Source: Clostridiales bacterium
GTDB lineage: Bacteria; Bacillota; Clostridia; Lachnospirales; Lachnospiraceae
Direction of reading: 5' to 3'
NCBI GenBank assembly: GCA_019424245.1
Contig: JAHYZV010000005.1
Location: forward strand, 62,001 to 126,000
DNA length: 64,000 nucleotides
The notes under the pieces were generated by a model, which ran no database searches, was not told the DNA's origin, and saw only the letters and a list, made by a program, of their open reading frames with translations. The position numbers and the translations under genes are program-made. Positions 1-7,954 of the stretch are shown piece by piece; the first letter of the stretch is position 1; each line of letters begins with the position of its first letter.

Positions 1-396
1 CACACGGTAAGCTTACATTCCGTTGTCGCTAACGCTTAACTCACAGACACTACCACCGCGAAGTACCGATTTTGTTTCATGCCATATGTCTCCAGTATTT
101 AAAAAATGGTATGGATAATCCCATACCATATTCTGACTAACAAAGTGACCTCGCTGGTCAAATTATTCTTTCAAATGTAGTCTCGCCAACCCAAAAACAA
201 TTTAACTAACTATCCATTTATATTTTAGAAAAATATACTTTTTTTATCGGTGGTCATGTCGAAGAAGTGCTTCACACCATCACAACTAAATTGTAAGCTG
301 TCGGTGTGGGTGTTATGCCGCCATATACAGCCACTAGGACCGCTTACCTTAGTTGTGATGGTGTGAAGCACTTCTTCGACTCCCCAACCGTTAAAA
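1..396. other. Non-coding region downstream of the topoisomerase operon
   Basis: No convincing gene is visible in this 396-base stretch; all frames are broken by stops. It holds a small hairpin (9-bp arms at 106-114 and 121-129, six-base loop) and the long inverted repeat listed separately. The first 40 bases could be the end of a gene entering from the left, but only about a dozen codons are open, so this cannot be decided. Confidence 0.6.
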
Positions 397-397
397 T
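241..397. repeat. Long inverted repeat at the 3' end of the topoisomerase A gene
   Basis: Bases 258-289 (starting GTCGAAGAAGTGC) are the exact reverse complement of 349-380, giving a perfect 32-bp arm. Pairing resumes inside the loop (GTAAGC at 293-298 with GCTTAC at 342-347). It also continues imperfectly outward: the flanks 241-257 and 381-397 still match at most positions, up to the topoisomerase stop codon. The whole forms an imperfect palindrome of about 155 bases. No strong U-tract follows on either strand, so a plain intrinsic terminator is not the best fit. It could be a MITE-like element or a processed 3' hairpin. Confidence 0.8.
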
Positions 398-2706
398 CAT
401 ACTCTTATCTTAGTTCCCTTAGTATCCCTGTGTGCCGTCTTCATCTTGGCAAAGCTGATACTCCTGCCCTTATATTCCATGGTGAACTCATCACCTTCTG
501 TTAGCAGGAATACATCTTCTATATAATCATCTTTTGAAAGCTTGATTCCTCTTACGCCAACAGCACTCTTCTTCTTCATTGGAATGTCTGTTAATGGGAA
601 CTTTAAGAATACGCCGCCTTCTGTCTGCACAATTACATTCTGGTTACTCTCAACAACCTCTTCTTCCTTGATTTCTCCATCAAGTGAGAACTTGGAATAG
701 ATTTCTACTCTTGCGTCTGTAGAATACATTCCGATTAGCTTATCATCATCTGCTAATTTCGTACATGCAACTGTACGCTTTGAAACCTGGAATTCTTCGC
801 TGTCTACAAGCTTCATCATTCCCTGTCTTGTGACAAACAGCATTTTCTGATTCTTAAGTCGTTCAAATGGAGTAATGTACACAATTATCTCCTTAGAGCT
901 GTCATAGTTACACAGATTATCAATCGGTGTGCCTTTATCTCTGAACTTAGTGAATGGCAGATCCTTTATCTTTAACTGATGCATGTCTCCCATATCAGTA
1001 AATATGCAGATTTTATCTGTGTTCATTACCGGAATGACATATTTGTTCTCATTAAATACAGCATCTTTATTTCTCTCAAATGCAGCCATATCAATGGTTC
1101 TTGCATATCCGAATCTGTCCATAATAAACATAACTTCCATCTCTGGAATCTTCTTTTCCTCAAATACAGCAGCTTCGCCGTCTTCAATTACAGTTCTTCT
1201 TTCAACACCATATTCCTTCTTAATATTAAGAAGGTCAGACTTGATAACCTTAGCCATCTCTTTTCTGCTGCCAAGTATCTTTTCATACTTCTCAATCTTC
1301 TTGACACATTCATCATATTCCTTCTGAAGATTAAGAATTTCAAGGCCAATCAGCTTGTACAGACGCATTTCTAATATTGCGCCAGCCTGTCTCTCTGTGA
1401 AATCAAGACCTGAAGCCTGCTTTTTTGACTGCTCTGACTTAAACTTGATTCCCTCAACATTACCATTAACAAGGCAGTCCTTAGCCATCTTAAGATTAGC
1501 ACTGCCTCGTAATATCTCGATAATAAGGTCAATAATATCACATGCTCTTATAAGACCTTCCTTAATCTCCCTGTTAGCCTTCTCCTTTTCAAGAAGTGTT
1601 GTGTACTTTCTTGTAGCAAGCTCATACTGGAAATTAATGTGGTGTTTTATTATATCCTTAATACCTAAGGTCTCAGGTCTTCCATCAACGATAGCCAGCA
1701 TATTTACGCCAAATGTATCTTCCAACTTGGTCTTCTTGTAAAGAAGATTTTCAAGATTCTTGACATCAGCGTTCTTCTTAAGTTCAAGGACAATTCTTAT
1801 TCCTTCCTTAGAAGATTCATTGGAAATGTCGACAATATCGGTAGTTTTCTTAGTTTCTATAAGGCTTACTACATCAGATATAAATTTACCTATGTTAGCA
1901 CCAATCATTGTATATGGAATCTCTGTAATAACAAGCTTGTCCTTCTCAGAACGGTTCTTGGCAGGCTCGAATACGACCTTGCCTCTTAACTTAATCTTAC
2001 CTGTTCCAGTCTCATATATTGCACCAAGCTCGCTTTTATTAATTACAATTCCGCCTGTAGGAAAATCCGGTCCAGGGCAGAGCTGCATAAGCTCGTCTGT
2101 TGTGATATCCTCATTATCCATATATGCACATACTGCATCAACAACCTCTGAAAGATTGTGTGGAGGGATATTAGTTGTCATACCAACCGCAATACCATCT
2201 GCACCATTTACAAGCAGATTAGGTACTCTTACAGGAAGAACCTCAGGCTCTTTTTCTGTCTCATCAAAGTTAGGCACGAAATCCACAACATTTTTATCAA
2301 GGTCAGCAAGATATACGTCCTGTGTGAACTTTTTTAACTTAGCTTCTGTATATCGCATAGCGGCAGCTCCGTCACCTTCGATAGAACCGAAGTTTCCGTG
2401 TCCGTCAACAAGAGCCATACCCTTCTTAAAATCCTGTGAAAGTACAACAAGTGTCTCATATATTGAACTGTCACCATGTGGATGGTATTTACCCATTGTA
2501 TCACCAACGATACGTGCAGACTTTCTGTGAGGCTTGTCGTAATTAAGCCCCAACTGGTCCATGGCATACAGCACTCTTCTTTGTACCGGCTTTAAACCGT
2601 CCCTTACATCAGGAAGTGCTCTTGCTGTAATAACGCTCATGGAATAATCTATATAGGACTTCTGCATAACCTCAGAATACTCAGTCCTTATAATCTTCTC
2701 AGCCAT
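397..2706 (-). CDS. Type II DNA topoisomerase subunit A (GyrA/ParC family)
   Basis: Breakage-reunion subunit of a gyrase / topoisomerase IV type enzyme, 769 residues, acting with the B subunit encoded just upstream. The N-terminus has the family hallmarks LKPVQRRVLYAM and KYHPHGDSS. The catalytic tyrosine sits in AAMRYTEAK near residue 119. The C-terminal third has pinwheel-like repeats, but I do not find a GyrA-box (QRRGGKG-type), which argues against a canonical supercoiling gyrase and for a topoisomerase IV-like second enzyme. The ATG start has a good AGGAG site and lies 18 bases after the B subunit stop, as last gene of the seven-gene operon. The stop codon abuts the long inverted repeat. 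Confidence 0.9.
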   Translation of the reverse strand: MAEKIIRTEYSEVMQKSYIDYSMSVITARALPDVRDGLKPVQRRVLYAMDQLGLNYDKPHRKSARIVGDTMGKYHPHGDSSIYETLVVLSQDFKKGMALVDGHGNFGSIEGDGAAAMRYTEAKLKKFTQDVYLADLDKNVVDFVPNFDETEKEPEVLPVRVPNLLVNGADGIAVGMTTNIPPHNLSEVVDAVCAYMDNEDITTDELMQLCPGPDFPTGGIVINKSELGAIYETGTGKIKLRGKVVFEPAKNRSEKDKLVITEIPYTMIGANIGKFISDVVSLIETKKTTDIVDISNESSKEGIRIVLELKKNADVKNLENLLYKKTKLEDTFGVNMLAIVDGRPETLGIKDIIKHHINFQYELATRKYTTLLEKEKANREIKEGLIRACDIIDLIIEILRGSANLKMAKDCLVNGNVEGIKFKSEQSKKQASGLDFTERQAGAILEMRLYKLIGLEILNLQKEYDECVKKIEKYEKILGSRKEMAKVIKSDLLNIKKEYGVERRTVIEDGEAAVFEEKKIPEMEVMFIMDRFGYARTIDMAAFERNKDAVFNENKYVIPVMNTDKICIFTDMGDMHQLKIKDLPFTKFRDKGTPIDNLCNYDSSKEIIVYITPFERLKNQKMLFVTRQGMMKLVDSEEFQVSKRTVACTKLADDDKLIGMYSTDARVEIYSKFSLDGEIKEEEVVESNQNVIVQTEGGVFLKFPLTDIPMKKKSAVGVRGIKLSKDDYIEDVFLLTEGDEFTMEYKGRSISFAKMKTAHRDTKGTKIRV

Positions 2707-2724
2707 TTTCTACTCCTTTAGCTT

Positions 2725-4641
2725 TTACGCATCAATCTCAGCTTCATTAGCATGCGTATATATAAATTCTCTTCTAGGTGGTACATCTGTACCCATAAGC
2801 ATTGCTGTAACCTCAGTTGCAAGCCTTGCGTCCTCAATCTCAACCTGCTTTAAAATTCTTGTTTCAGGATTAAGAGTTGTCTCCCATAGCTGGTCAGGAT
2901 CCATCTCTCCAAGACCTTTGTATCTCTGAAGTGTAAATGTTCCTGACGTATGCTTCTTTCTGTAATCCTCAAGTGCCTTGTCATCATATAGATATTCACC
3001 CTCGCCCTTCTTAGGAACAACCTTATAAAGAGGTGGTGTAGCAATATATACATGTCCCTGATTAATAAGCTCAGGCATGAATCTGTAGAAAAATGTAAGA
3101 AGCAGTGTATCAATATGTGCTCCATCCACATCGGCATCAGTCATGATAATAATCTTATTATATCTTAATCTGCTAATATCAAAGTCATTACCGTAGCCCT
3201 CTAAGAATCCACAGTTGAATGAATTAATCATTGTCTTAATCTCGGCATTGGCAAGTACCTTATCAATACTTGCCTTTTCAACATTAAGAATCTTACCTCT
3301 GATTGGAAGAATTGCCTGAGTTCTTCTGTTTCTTGCAGTCTTTGCTGAACCTCCAGCTGAATCTCCCTCAACAATGAACACCTCACATTCCTCCGGATTC
3401 TTGCTCTCACAGTTGGCAAGCTTTCCGTTGCTGTCTATAGAGAACTTCTGCTTTGTAAGCATATTTGTCTTAGCCTTTTCTTCTGCTTTTCGTATCTTCG
3501 CAGATTTTTCAGCACATGCAATTACAGCGTTAAGGTCATCCAAATGTCTGTCGAAATAAAGCTGTACCTCGTCTCCTGTTACATTTGCAACAACTGTACC
3601 AGCATCCGGATTATCAAGCTTGGTCTTGGTCTGTCCCTCAAATCTTGGTGCAGGGTGCTTAACTGCAACAACTGCAGTCATACCATTTCTTACATCAAGA
3701 CCTGTAAAATTCGCATCCTTATCCTTTAAGATGCCAAGTTCTCTCGCATACTGGTTGATAATCATTGTAAACTTGGTCTTAAAGCCTGTAATATGCGTTC
3801 CACCCTCCTGAGTGTATATGTTATTACAGAAGCCAAGAATATTTTCCTCAAATTCATTAACAAACTGAAATGCTACTTCAACCTCAATATCTTCCTGCTT
3901 CTTCTTAAAGTAGACGATATCGCATACTGTCTCTTTGCCATTGTTAAGGTCTTTGATATATGCCTTAAGTCCGTCAGGCTCATGGAAAGTTTCCTTATCC
4001 TCGCTGCCCTTTCTCTTATCTTCAAACTCAATTGTAAGCCCCGGATTAAGATATGCAGTCTCATGAAGTCTGCTCTTTATCGAGTCTGCTTTGAATCTTG
4101 TCTTTTCAAATATTTCTCCATCAGGAAGAAATGTAACAGTTGTACCAGTATCATTTTTTCTGCATGTACCAATCTTTTCAAGCGGCGCTGTTGCTTTTCC
4201 ACGCTCGTATCTTTGCTTGTACACACCACCATCAACTCTTATCTCGACCTCAAGCCATACAGAAAGTGCATTAACTACAGATGCACCAACGCCGTGAAGT
4301 CCTCCAGATATCTTATATCCGCCATCTCCGAACTTGCCACCTGCATGAAGTACTGTAAATACAACCTCAACCGCAGGTATTCCGGCTTTAGGATGGATTC
4401 CGATAGGAATACCTCGTCCATTATCCTTGATAGTTGCTGTTCCATCATCATTAAGAGTTACATTTATCTGTGTACAAAAACCCGCAAGATGTTCATCCAC
4501 TGAATTATCCGCAATCTCATATATAAGATGATTAAGACCTTTTGTTCCGACACTTCCAATATACATACCAGGTCTCATTCTTACCGCTTCAAGGCCCTCC
4601 AGTATTGATATACTGTTAGCATCATATTTATTAGCTGCCAT
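2725..4641 (-). CDS. Type II DNA topoisomerase subunit B (GyrB/ParE family)
   Basis: ATPase/TOPRIM subunit, 638 residues, close to usual GyrB/ParE length. Visible motifs in order are the GHKL ATP site (EIADNSVDEHLAG, KDNGRGIPIG, GGLHGVGASVVNALS) in the first 120 residues, a transducer domain, the TOPRIM acidic motif EVFIVEGDSAGG and DADVDGAHI near residue 500, and the C-terminal QRYKGLGEM. With the downstream A subunit it forms the heterotetramer that passes DNA duplexes. Whether the pair is gyrase or topoisomerase IV cannot be settled from this subunit; the missing GyrA-box in the partner favours topoisomerase IV. Start ATG has GAGGAG upstream. Eighteen-base gaps on both sides indicate one operon. 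Confidence 0.92.
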   Translation of the reverse strand: MAANKYDANSISILEGLEAVRMRPGMYIGSVGTKGLNHLIYEIADNSVDEHLAGFCTQINVTLNDDGTATIKDNGRGIPIGIHPKAGIPAVEVVFTVLHAGGKFGDGGYKISGGLHGVGASVVNALSVWLEVEIRVDGGVYKQRYERGKATAPLEKIGTCRKNDTGTTVTFLPDGEIFEKTRFKADSIKSRLHETAYLNPGLTIEFEDKRKGSEDKETFHEPDGLKAYIKDLNNGKETVCDIVYFKKKQEDIEVEVAFQFVNEFEENILGFCNNIYTQEGGTHITGFKTKFTMIINQYARELGILKDKDANFTGLDVRNGMTAVVAVKHPAPRFEGQTKTKLDNPDAGTVVANVTGDEVQLYFDRHLDDLNAVIACAEKSAKIRKAEEKAKTNMLTKQKFSIDSNGKLANCESKNPEECEVFIVEGDSAGGSAKTARNRRTQAILPIRGKILNVEKASIDKVLANAEIKTMINSFNCGFLEGYGNDFDISRLRYNKIIIMTDADVDGAHIDTLLLTFFYRFMPELINQGHVYIATPPLYKVVPKKGEGEYLYDDKALEDYRKKHTSGTFTLQRYKGLGEMDPDQLWETTLNPETRILKQVEIEDARLATEVTAMLMGTDVPPRREFIYTHANEAEIDA

Positions 4642-4659
4642 TATTAATTACTCTCCTCT

Positions 4660-5658
4660 TTACTTTCCAAAATACGCATTGAAAGTATCCTCAAAGCTGC
4701 TTCCCAACGTATACGCATCCTGAATACTTAATTTCTTCCATTCGCTATTATTAAATTCCATATATATACCAGCTTCATATTTCTCAAAATCAGCATTAAA
4801 CTGCTCTAACTTTCTCTTTTCAAGAATTGCAGACTTATTAACCTCGGTCTTAGCCTTATCATTATCCGATGTACATCTTATAATGTAATATCTGCCTGCT
4901 GCCTCAACTATACTGCTCATCTCCCCAGTAGACAGATTGAATGCTGCTTTTTCAAATGCTGCATCCATCTCGCCACGTTTCAGTTCGTACTCATATTCGC
5001 CATCCGCATTGTACTCCTTGGCAACAGCAAAGAATGAACTTCCAGAATTCACAAGATTATATGCTTTATTAATATCTTCCTCTGAATCTGATACAATATA
5101 CTGGATATCAATAACTCTTGCCTCATCTGCGCTTACTTCAATATCCATGCTGGAAGTAAGGTCATCGTAGAGTTTCTGTGCTATTGCAAATTCAGTAAAC
5201 ATTGTATTCAGTTTATCCTTAGTTATTCCTGTACTGCTTATCTGCGATTCTGTTAATTCATTGTAAAATGCATCAACAGCCTTACCCACAGAATCTTTTT
5301 CTTCTCTTCCAAGCACAACACCGCGTTCCTTAGCCTTAACATTCATAGCCTTGACGCGCATTAACTTACTCTTAATCTGGTCCTTAATATAGCTTTCAAA
5401 ATCAGCATCACCAATTTTCTCTCTCCATATATTACTGCCAAACATTTCCTCATATTCCTTCTTCACATCAGACATTAGAATATCTGCCTCGCATGTATAA
5501 GTTGTCTTCTGTCCTGCTGTCTTAATAAGCTCACCGCTCTTCATACCTGTTGTGAAATATATCAGACGTCCATTAAAGAACTTAATATATCCTGCAACCA
5601 ATAAAACTACAACAAGAATAACTGCTAATATAATAAATGGTTTTTTTCTTCTTTTCAT
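4660..5658 (-). CDS. Membrane-anchored parvulin-type peptidyl-prolyl isomerase (PrsA/SurA-like)
   Basis: A 332-residue foldase-like protein. Residues 1-25 form a basic start (MKRRKK) followed by one hydrophobic segment, so the rest should lie outside the membrane. There is no lipobox cysteine, unlike lipoprotein PrsA. The middle is helical and SurA_N-like. Residues about 180-265 match a degenerate PpiC rotamase domain (VIDIQYIVSDSEEDINKAY, FFAVAKEYNADGE, LSTGEMSSIVEAAGRYYIIRC). Some rotamase active-site residues are hard to recognise, so it may act mainly as a chaperone for secreted proteins. It lies 16 bases after rlmH and 18 before the topoisomerase B gene. Confidence 0.75.
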   Translation of the reverse strand: MKRRKKPFIILAVILVVVLLVAGYIKFFNGRLIYFTTGMKSGELIKTAGQKTTYTCEADILMSDVKKEYEEMFGSNIWREKIGDADFESYIKDQIKSKLMRVKAMNVKAKERGVVLGREEKDSVGKAVDAFYNELTESQISSTGITKDKLNTMFTEFAIAQKLYDDLTSSMDIEVSADEARVIDIQYIVSDSEEDINKAYNLVNSGSSFFAVAKEYNADGEYEYELKRGEMDAAFEKAAFNLSTGEMSSIVEAAGRYYIIRCTSDNDKAKTEVNKSAILEKRKLEQFNADFEKYEAGIYMEFNNSEWKKLSIQDAYTLGSSFEDTFNAYFGK

Positions 5659-5674
5659 ATTCTATCCTCTTTAA

Positions 5675-6154
5675 TTATTTGTGATATGGCTCATTCTTCA
5701 TAATCCTGTAAGCCCTGTATATCTGTTCCAAAAGAATAACTCTCATAAGCTGGTGCGGAAATGTCATCTTTGAAAAACTCAGCTTATAATCAGCTCTCTT
5801 AAGTACATCATCTGCAAGTCCCAAAGAGCCTCCTATTACAAATGTTATGTTACTTGTTCCTTCTATTCCAAGTCTTTCAATCTTTTCTGATAGTTCAACA
5901 GAATCAAGCATTTTCCCTTCTATTGCAAGTGCACATACATAAGCATCATCTTTAATGGCAGAAAGAATTCTCTCCCCTTCCTTATTCTTAATCTGTTCAT
6001 TGACTATATCACTTGCATTATCTGGTGTTTTCTCATCAGGTAGTTCAACAATATCAAGCTTACAGTATCTTGAAAGTCTCTTAGAATACTCTTCAACTGC
6101 CTGGGTATAAAACTTTTCCTTAATCTTGCCTACACATACAACATTTATACGCAT
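5675..6154 (-). CDS. rlmH: 23S rRNA (pseudouridine-1915-N3)-methyltransferase RlmH
   Basis: SPOUT-class SAM-dependent methyltransferase that modifies pseudouridine 1915 in helix 69 of 23S rRNA. The protein is 159 residues, the family's usual length. It shows the N-terminal INVVCVGKIKEKFY, the cofactor loop FVIGGSLGLADDV, the stretch LSFSKMTFPHQLMRVILLEQ and the characteristic C-terminal PYHK. The ATG start is preceded closely by the previous gene's stop (five-base gap), so it is translated within the Maf-to-topoisomerase operon. Confidence 0.96.
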   Translation of the reverse strand: MRINVVCVGKIKEKFYTQAVEEYSKRLSRYCKLDIVELPDEKTPDNASDIVNEQIKNKEGERILSAIKDDAYVCALAIEGKMLDSVELSEKIERLGIEGTSNITFVIGGSLGLADDVLKRADYKLSFSKMTFPHQLMRVILLEQIYRAYRIMKNEPYHK

Positions 6155-6159
6155 CTGTA

Positions 6160-6423
6160 CTATCCTTCCACGAAGAAATATCCGCCATTATCAAGCCTGA
6201 ATACTTCTAACTGCTCAAGAAGCTCATCATTGCTTAAGTCAGATACATCCATTCCCTCATCATCCATCACTTCTCTTAATTCTTTAATATCCTTGCAGTA
6301 TACCGCCATACAGTCCTCTAAGAATTCCTTAGCTTCCTCTAAATCATATGCAACAGGCTCATCGAAAAGTTGTTTCTGATCTCTTAAAAACACCTTCGCA
6401 CACTCATCAATATGTTTATCCAT
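6160..6423 (-). CDS. Small acidic protein of unknown function
   Basis: An 87-residue acidic protein that I do not recognise as a characterised family. It has no signal peptide or membrane segment. Two acidic helical stretches (YDLEEAKEFLEDCMAVY, LSNDELLEQLEVFRLD) end in GGYFFVEG, and three cysteines are present. It is clearly a real gene: it fits tightly between the HAD phosphatase (13-base gap) and rlmH (5-base gap), starts with ATG, and no competing frame exists. Its constant partners would be housekeeping genes, but no function can be inferred from this alone. Confidence 0.7.
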   Translation of the reverse strand: MDKHIDECAKVFLRDQKQLFDEPVAYDLEEAKEFLEDCMAVYCKDIKELREVMDDEGMDVSDLSNDELLEQLEVFRLDNGGYFFVEG

Positions 6424-6436
6424 AACTTAAATCTCC

Positions 6437-7219
6437 TTATCTTATCTCTTTAAATTGCTCCCTTAATGTTCCTTCTACCCATCCTGTTATGAAATGTCCG
6501 TGTTTCTTAACATCATCTACAGCTTTCTCCATAACATATGAGTAATACACCCTGTCTAGCATTGCAATATCATTATAGTTGTCACCAAATGCCATACATT
6601 CTTCAGGCTTTAAGCTGAAATATTTCTGTATCTGTTCAATTCCTCTTCCCTTATTGACATTAGTATCCATAAGGTCTAAGTAAAGTTCTCCTGATACGAG
6701 TACTGAAGCCTTATCACTCCATTTGTTAATAAAATGCTCCTTGGAATTCTTAATTCCTGTCATATCACACACAGCTATCTTTAATATATCCTCATCAATG
6801 TCTGTGAACTTATCAACTAATGTAGTATGGTAATTGACCACCTTGGTCATTCTGTAATAATATTCTTCTGACTTAGGCTTAATATATGCCGTATGTTCTC
6901 CTGATACAAGCACCTCACAATTGGGCTGTTCAATTACATCCTCAATTATCTCTAACGCAAGCTTCCTATCCATCGCAGTCTTTCCAATAGTTTCACCATT
7001 ATATTCCACAAGTGCACCATTCTCTGCAATATATGCAAGCTTATCACTGACAGCCCCAAAAAGTCTCTTAAGACTCGTTATCTGCCTGCCACTAGCCGGT
7101 GCAAATATAACGCCTTTGTCAACAAGTTTATTGATATACTGTATAGCAGATTCGTCGACGCTCTGTGCTCCGTTAAGAAGCAATGTCCCATCAAGGTCAC
7201 TTGCTACGAATTTAACCAT
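6437..7219 (-). CDS. Cof-type HAD-IIB phosphatase
   Basis: Haloacid-dehalogenase superfamily hydrolase of subclass IIB, 260 residues, cytosolic. Motif I is VASDLDGTLLL at residues 5-15 (nucleophile and acid/base aspartates). A serine-containing motif II lies in FAPASGRQI. Motif IV is AFGDNYNDIAML near residue 214. The Cof-type cap domain lies between. Relatives dephosphorylate sugar phosphates, flavins or other small phosphate esters, and the substrate cannot be predicted here. Gaps of 11 and 13 bases to its neighbours place it second in the operon. Confidence 0.88.
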   Translation of the reverse strand: MVKFVASDLDGTLLLNGAQSVDESAIQYINKLVDKGVIFAPASGRQITSLKRLFGAVSDKLAYIAENGALVEYNGETIGKTAMDRKLALEIIEDVIEQPNCEVLVSGEHTAYIKPKSEEYYYRMTKVVNYHTTLVDKFTDIDEDILKIAVCDMTGIKNSKEHFINKWSDKASVLVSGELYLDLMDTNVNKGRGIEQIQKYFSLKPEECMAFGDNYNDIAMLDRVYYSYVMEKAVDDVKKHGHFITGWVEGTLREQFKEIR

Positions 7220-7230
7220 ATATTTTCTCC

Positions 7231-7794
7231 TTAAAATGCTTTAAGCTCATGTACAAGTCTGGCAACAGGCAGACCGACAACATTATTATAGTCGCCTTCA
7301 ATACCCTTAATGTATGCTGCAAATTTTCCCTGAATACCATATGCACCAGCCTTATCCATAGGTTCTCCTGTGCTTATGTAATCCCTGATTTCCTCATCAG
7401 TCATATCATATACCCACACATCAGTCTTTTCATAAAAACTTACATTCTTATGTGTGCTGCATATAGTTACACCTGTATACACCTGATGTATCTGACCTTC
7501 TAAAGACTTAAGAATTCTGAATGCATCCTCTTCATCCTTAGGCTTGGTAAGAATCTCTCCTTTATGATAAACAATAGTATCTGCACCTATAACGATTACA
7601 GAATTATCTTTATCTGCATATTGCTCTAATACAGACTGTGCCTTAATAGAAGATAATTCTCTTACATAATCTTCAGGCTCCATCTCTTTAATATTCTCAT
7701 CTGCATCACTTGTAACAACAGTAAAATCAAGTCCTACCTGACTCATTAATTCTCTTCGTCTTGGTGAACCCGATGCAAGTATCAAATGTTTCAT
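7231..7794 (-). CDS. maf: Maf family nucleotide pyrophosphatase
   Basis: House-cleaning nucleoside-triphosphate pyrophosphatase that hydrolyses non-canonical or modified nucleotides. The 187-residue length is normal. It shows the N-terminal loop LILASGSPRRRELMSQ, SDADEN, and the catalytic region VIGADTIV near residue 75. A longer open frame begins at 7836, but the ATG at 7794 is preferred: it has AGGAGATGG at the right distance, and the family begins exactly here. It is the first gene of the seven-gene operon; a promoter lies at 7863-7892. Confidence 0.93.
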   Translation of the reverse strand: MKHLILASGSPRRRELMSQVGLDFTVVTSDADENIKEMEPEDYVRELSSIKAQSVLEQYADKDNSVIVIGADTIVYHKGEILTKPKDEEDAFRILKSLEGQIHQVYTGVTICSTHKNVSFYEKTDVWVYDMTDEEIRDYISTGEPMDKAGAYGIQGKFAAYIKGIEGDYNNVVGLPVARLVHELKAF

Positions 7795-7862
7795 AAAACT
7801 TCCATCTCCTTGTTCTTCACTGTATTTTGTGTTCAAAGCCTACTTCGACTCATACATATTGC

Positions 7863-7892
7863 ATTATAGCATAAAAAAGCAGAGTGCTTCAA
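7863..7892 (-). promoter_or_regulatory. Sigma-A promoter of the maf-topoisomerase operon
   Basis: On the minus strand TTGAAG (7892-7887) and TATAAT (7868-7863) are separated by 18 bases. The -10 box is preceded by TGC, an extended -10 feature. Transcription would start near 7856, leaving a leader of about 60 bases before maf. Confidence 0.75.
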
Positions 7893-7903
7893 TACCACCC
7901 CAA

Positions 7904-7933
7904 TAAAAAAGGCACAACATTACTGCTGTGCCT
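7904..7933 (-). terminator. Intrinsic terminator of the surface-protein gene
   Basis: On the minus strand AGGCACA (7933-7927) and TGTGCCT (7916-7910) form a stem with a ten-base loop, followed by a run of six T residues. It lies just after the stop at 7955. Confidence 0.85.
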
Positions 7934-7954
7934 CTCTGATATCATTAACATTTA

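Noticed and set aside
1760..2530. 256-residue plus-strand open frame inside the topoisomerase A gene
   Set aside because: It is antisense to a gene with clear catalytic motifs, is Ser/Ile-rich and low-complexity, and matches no family; it is a shadow frame.
3793..4503. 236-residue plus-strand open frame inside the topoisomerase B gene
   Set aside because: Cys/Lys/Ser-rich antisense shadow of a conserved gene without a ribosome binding site.
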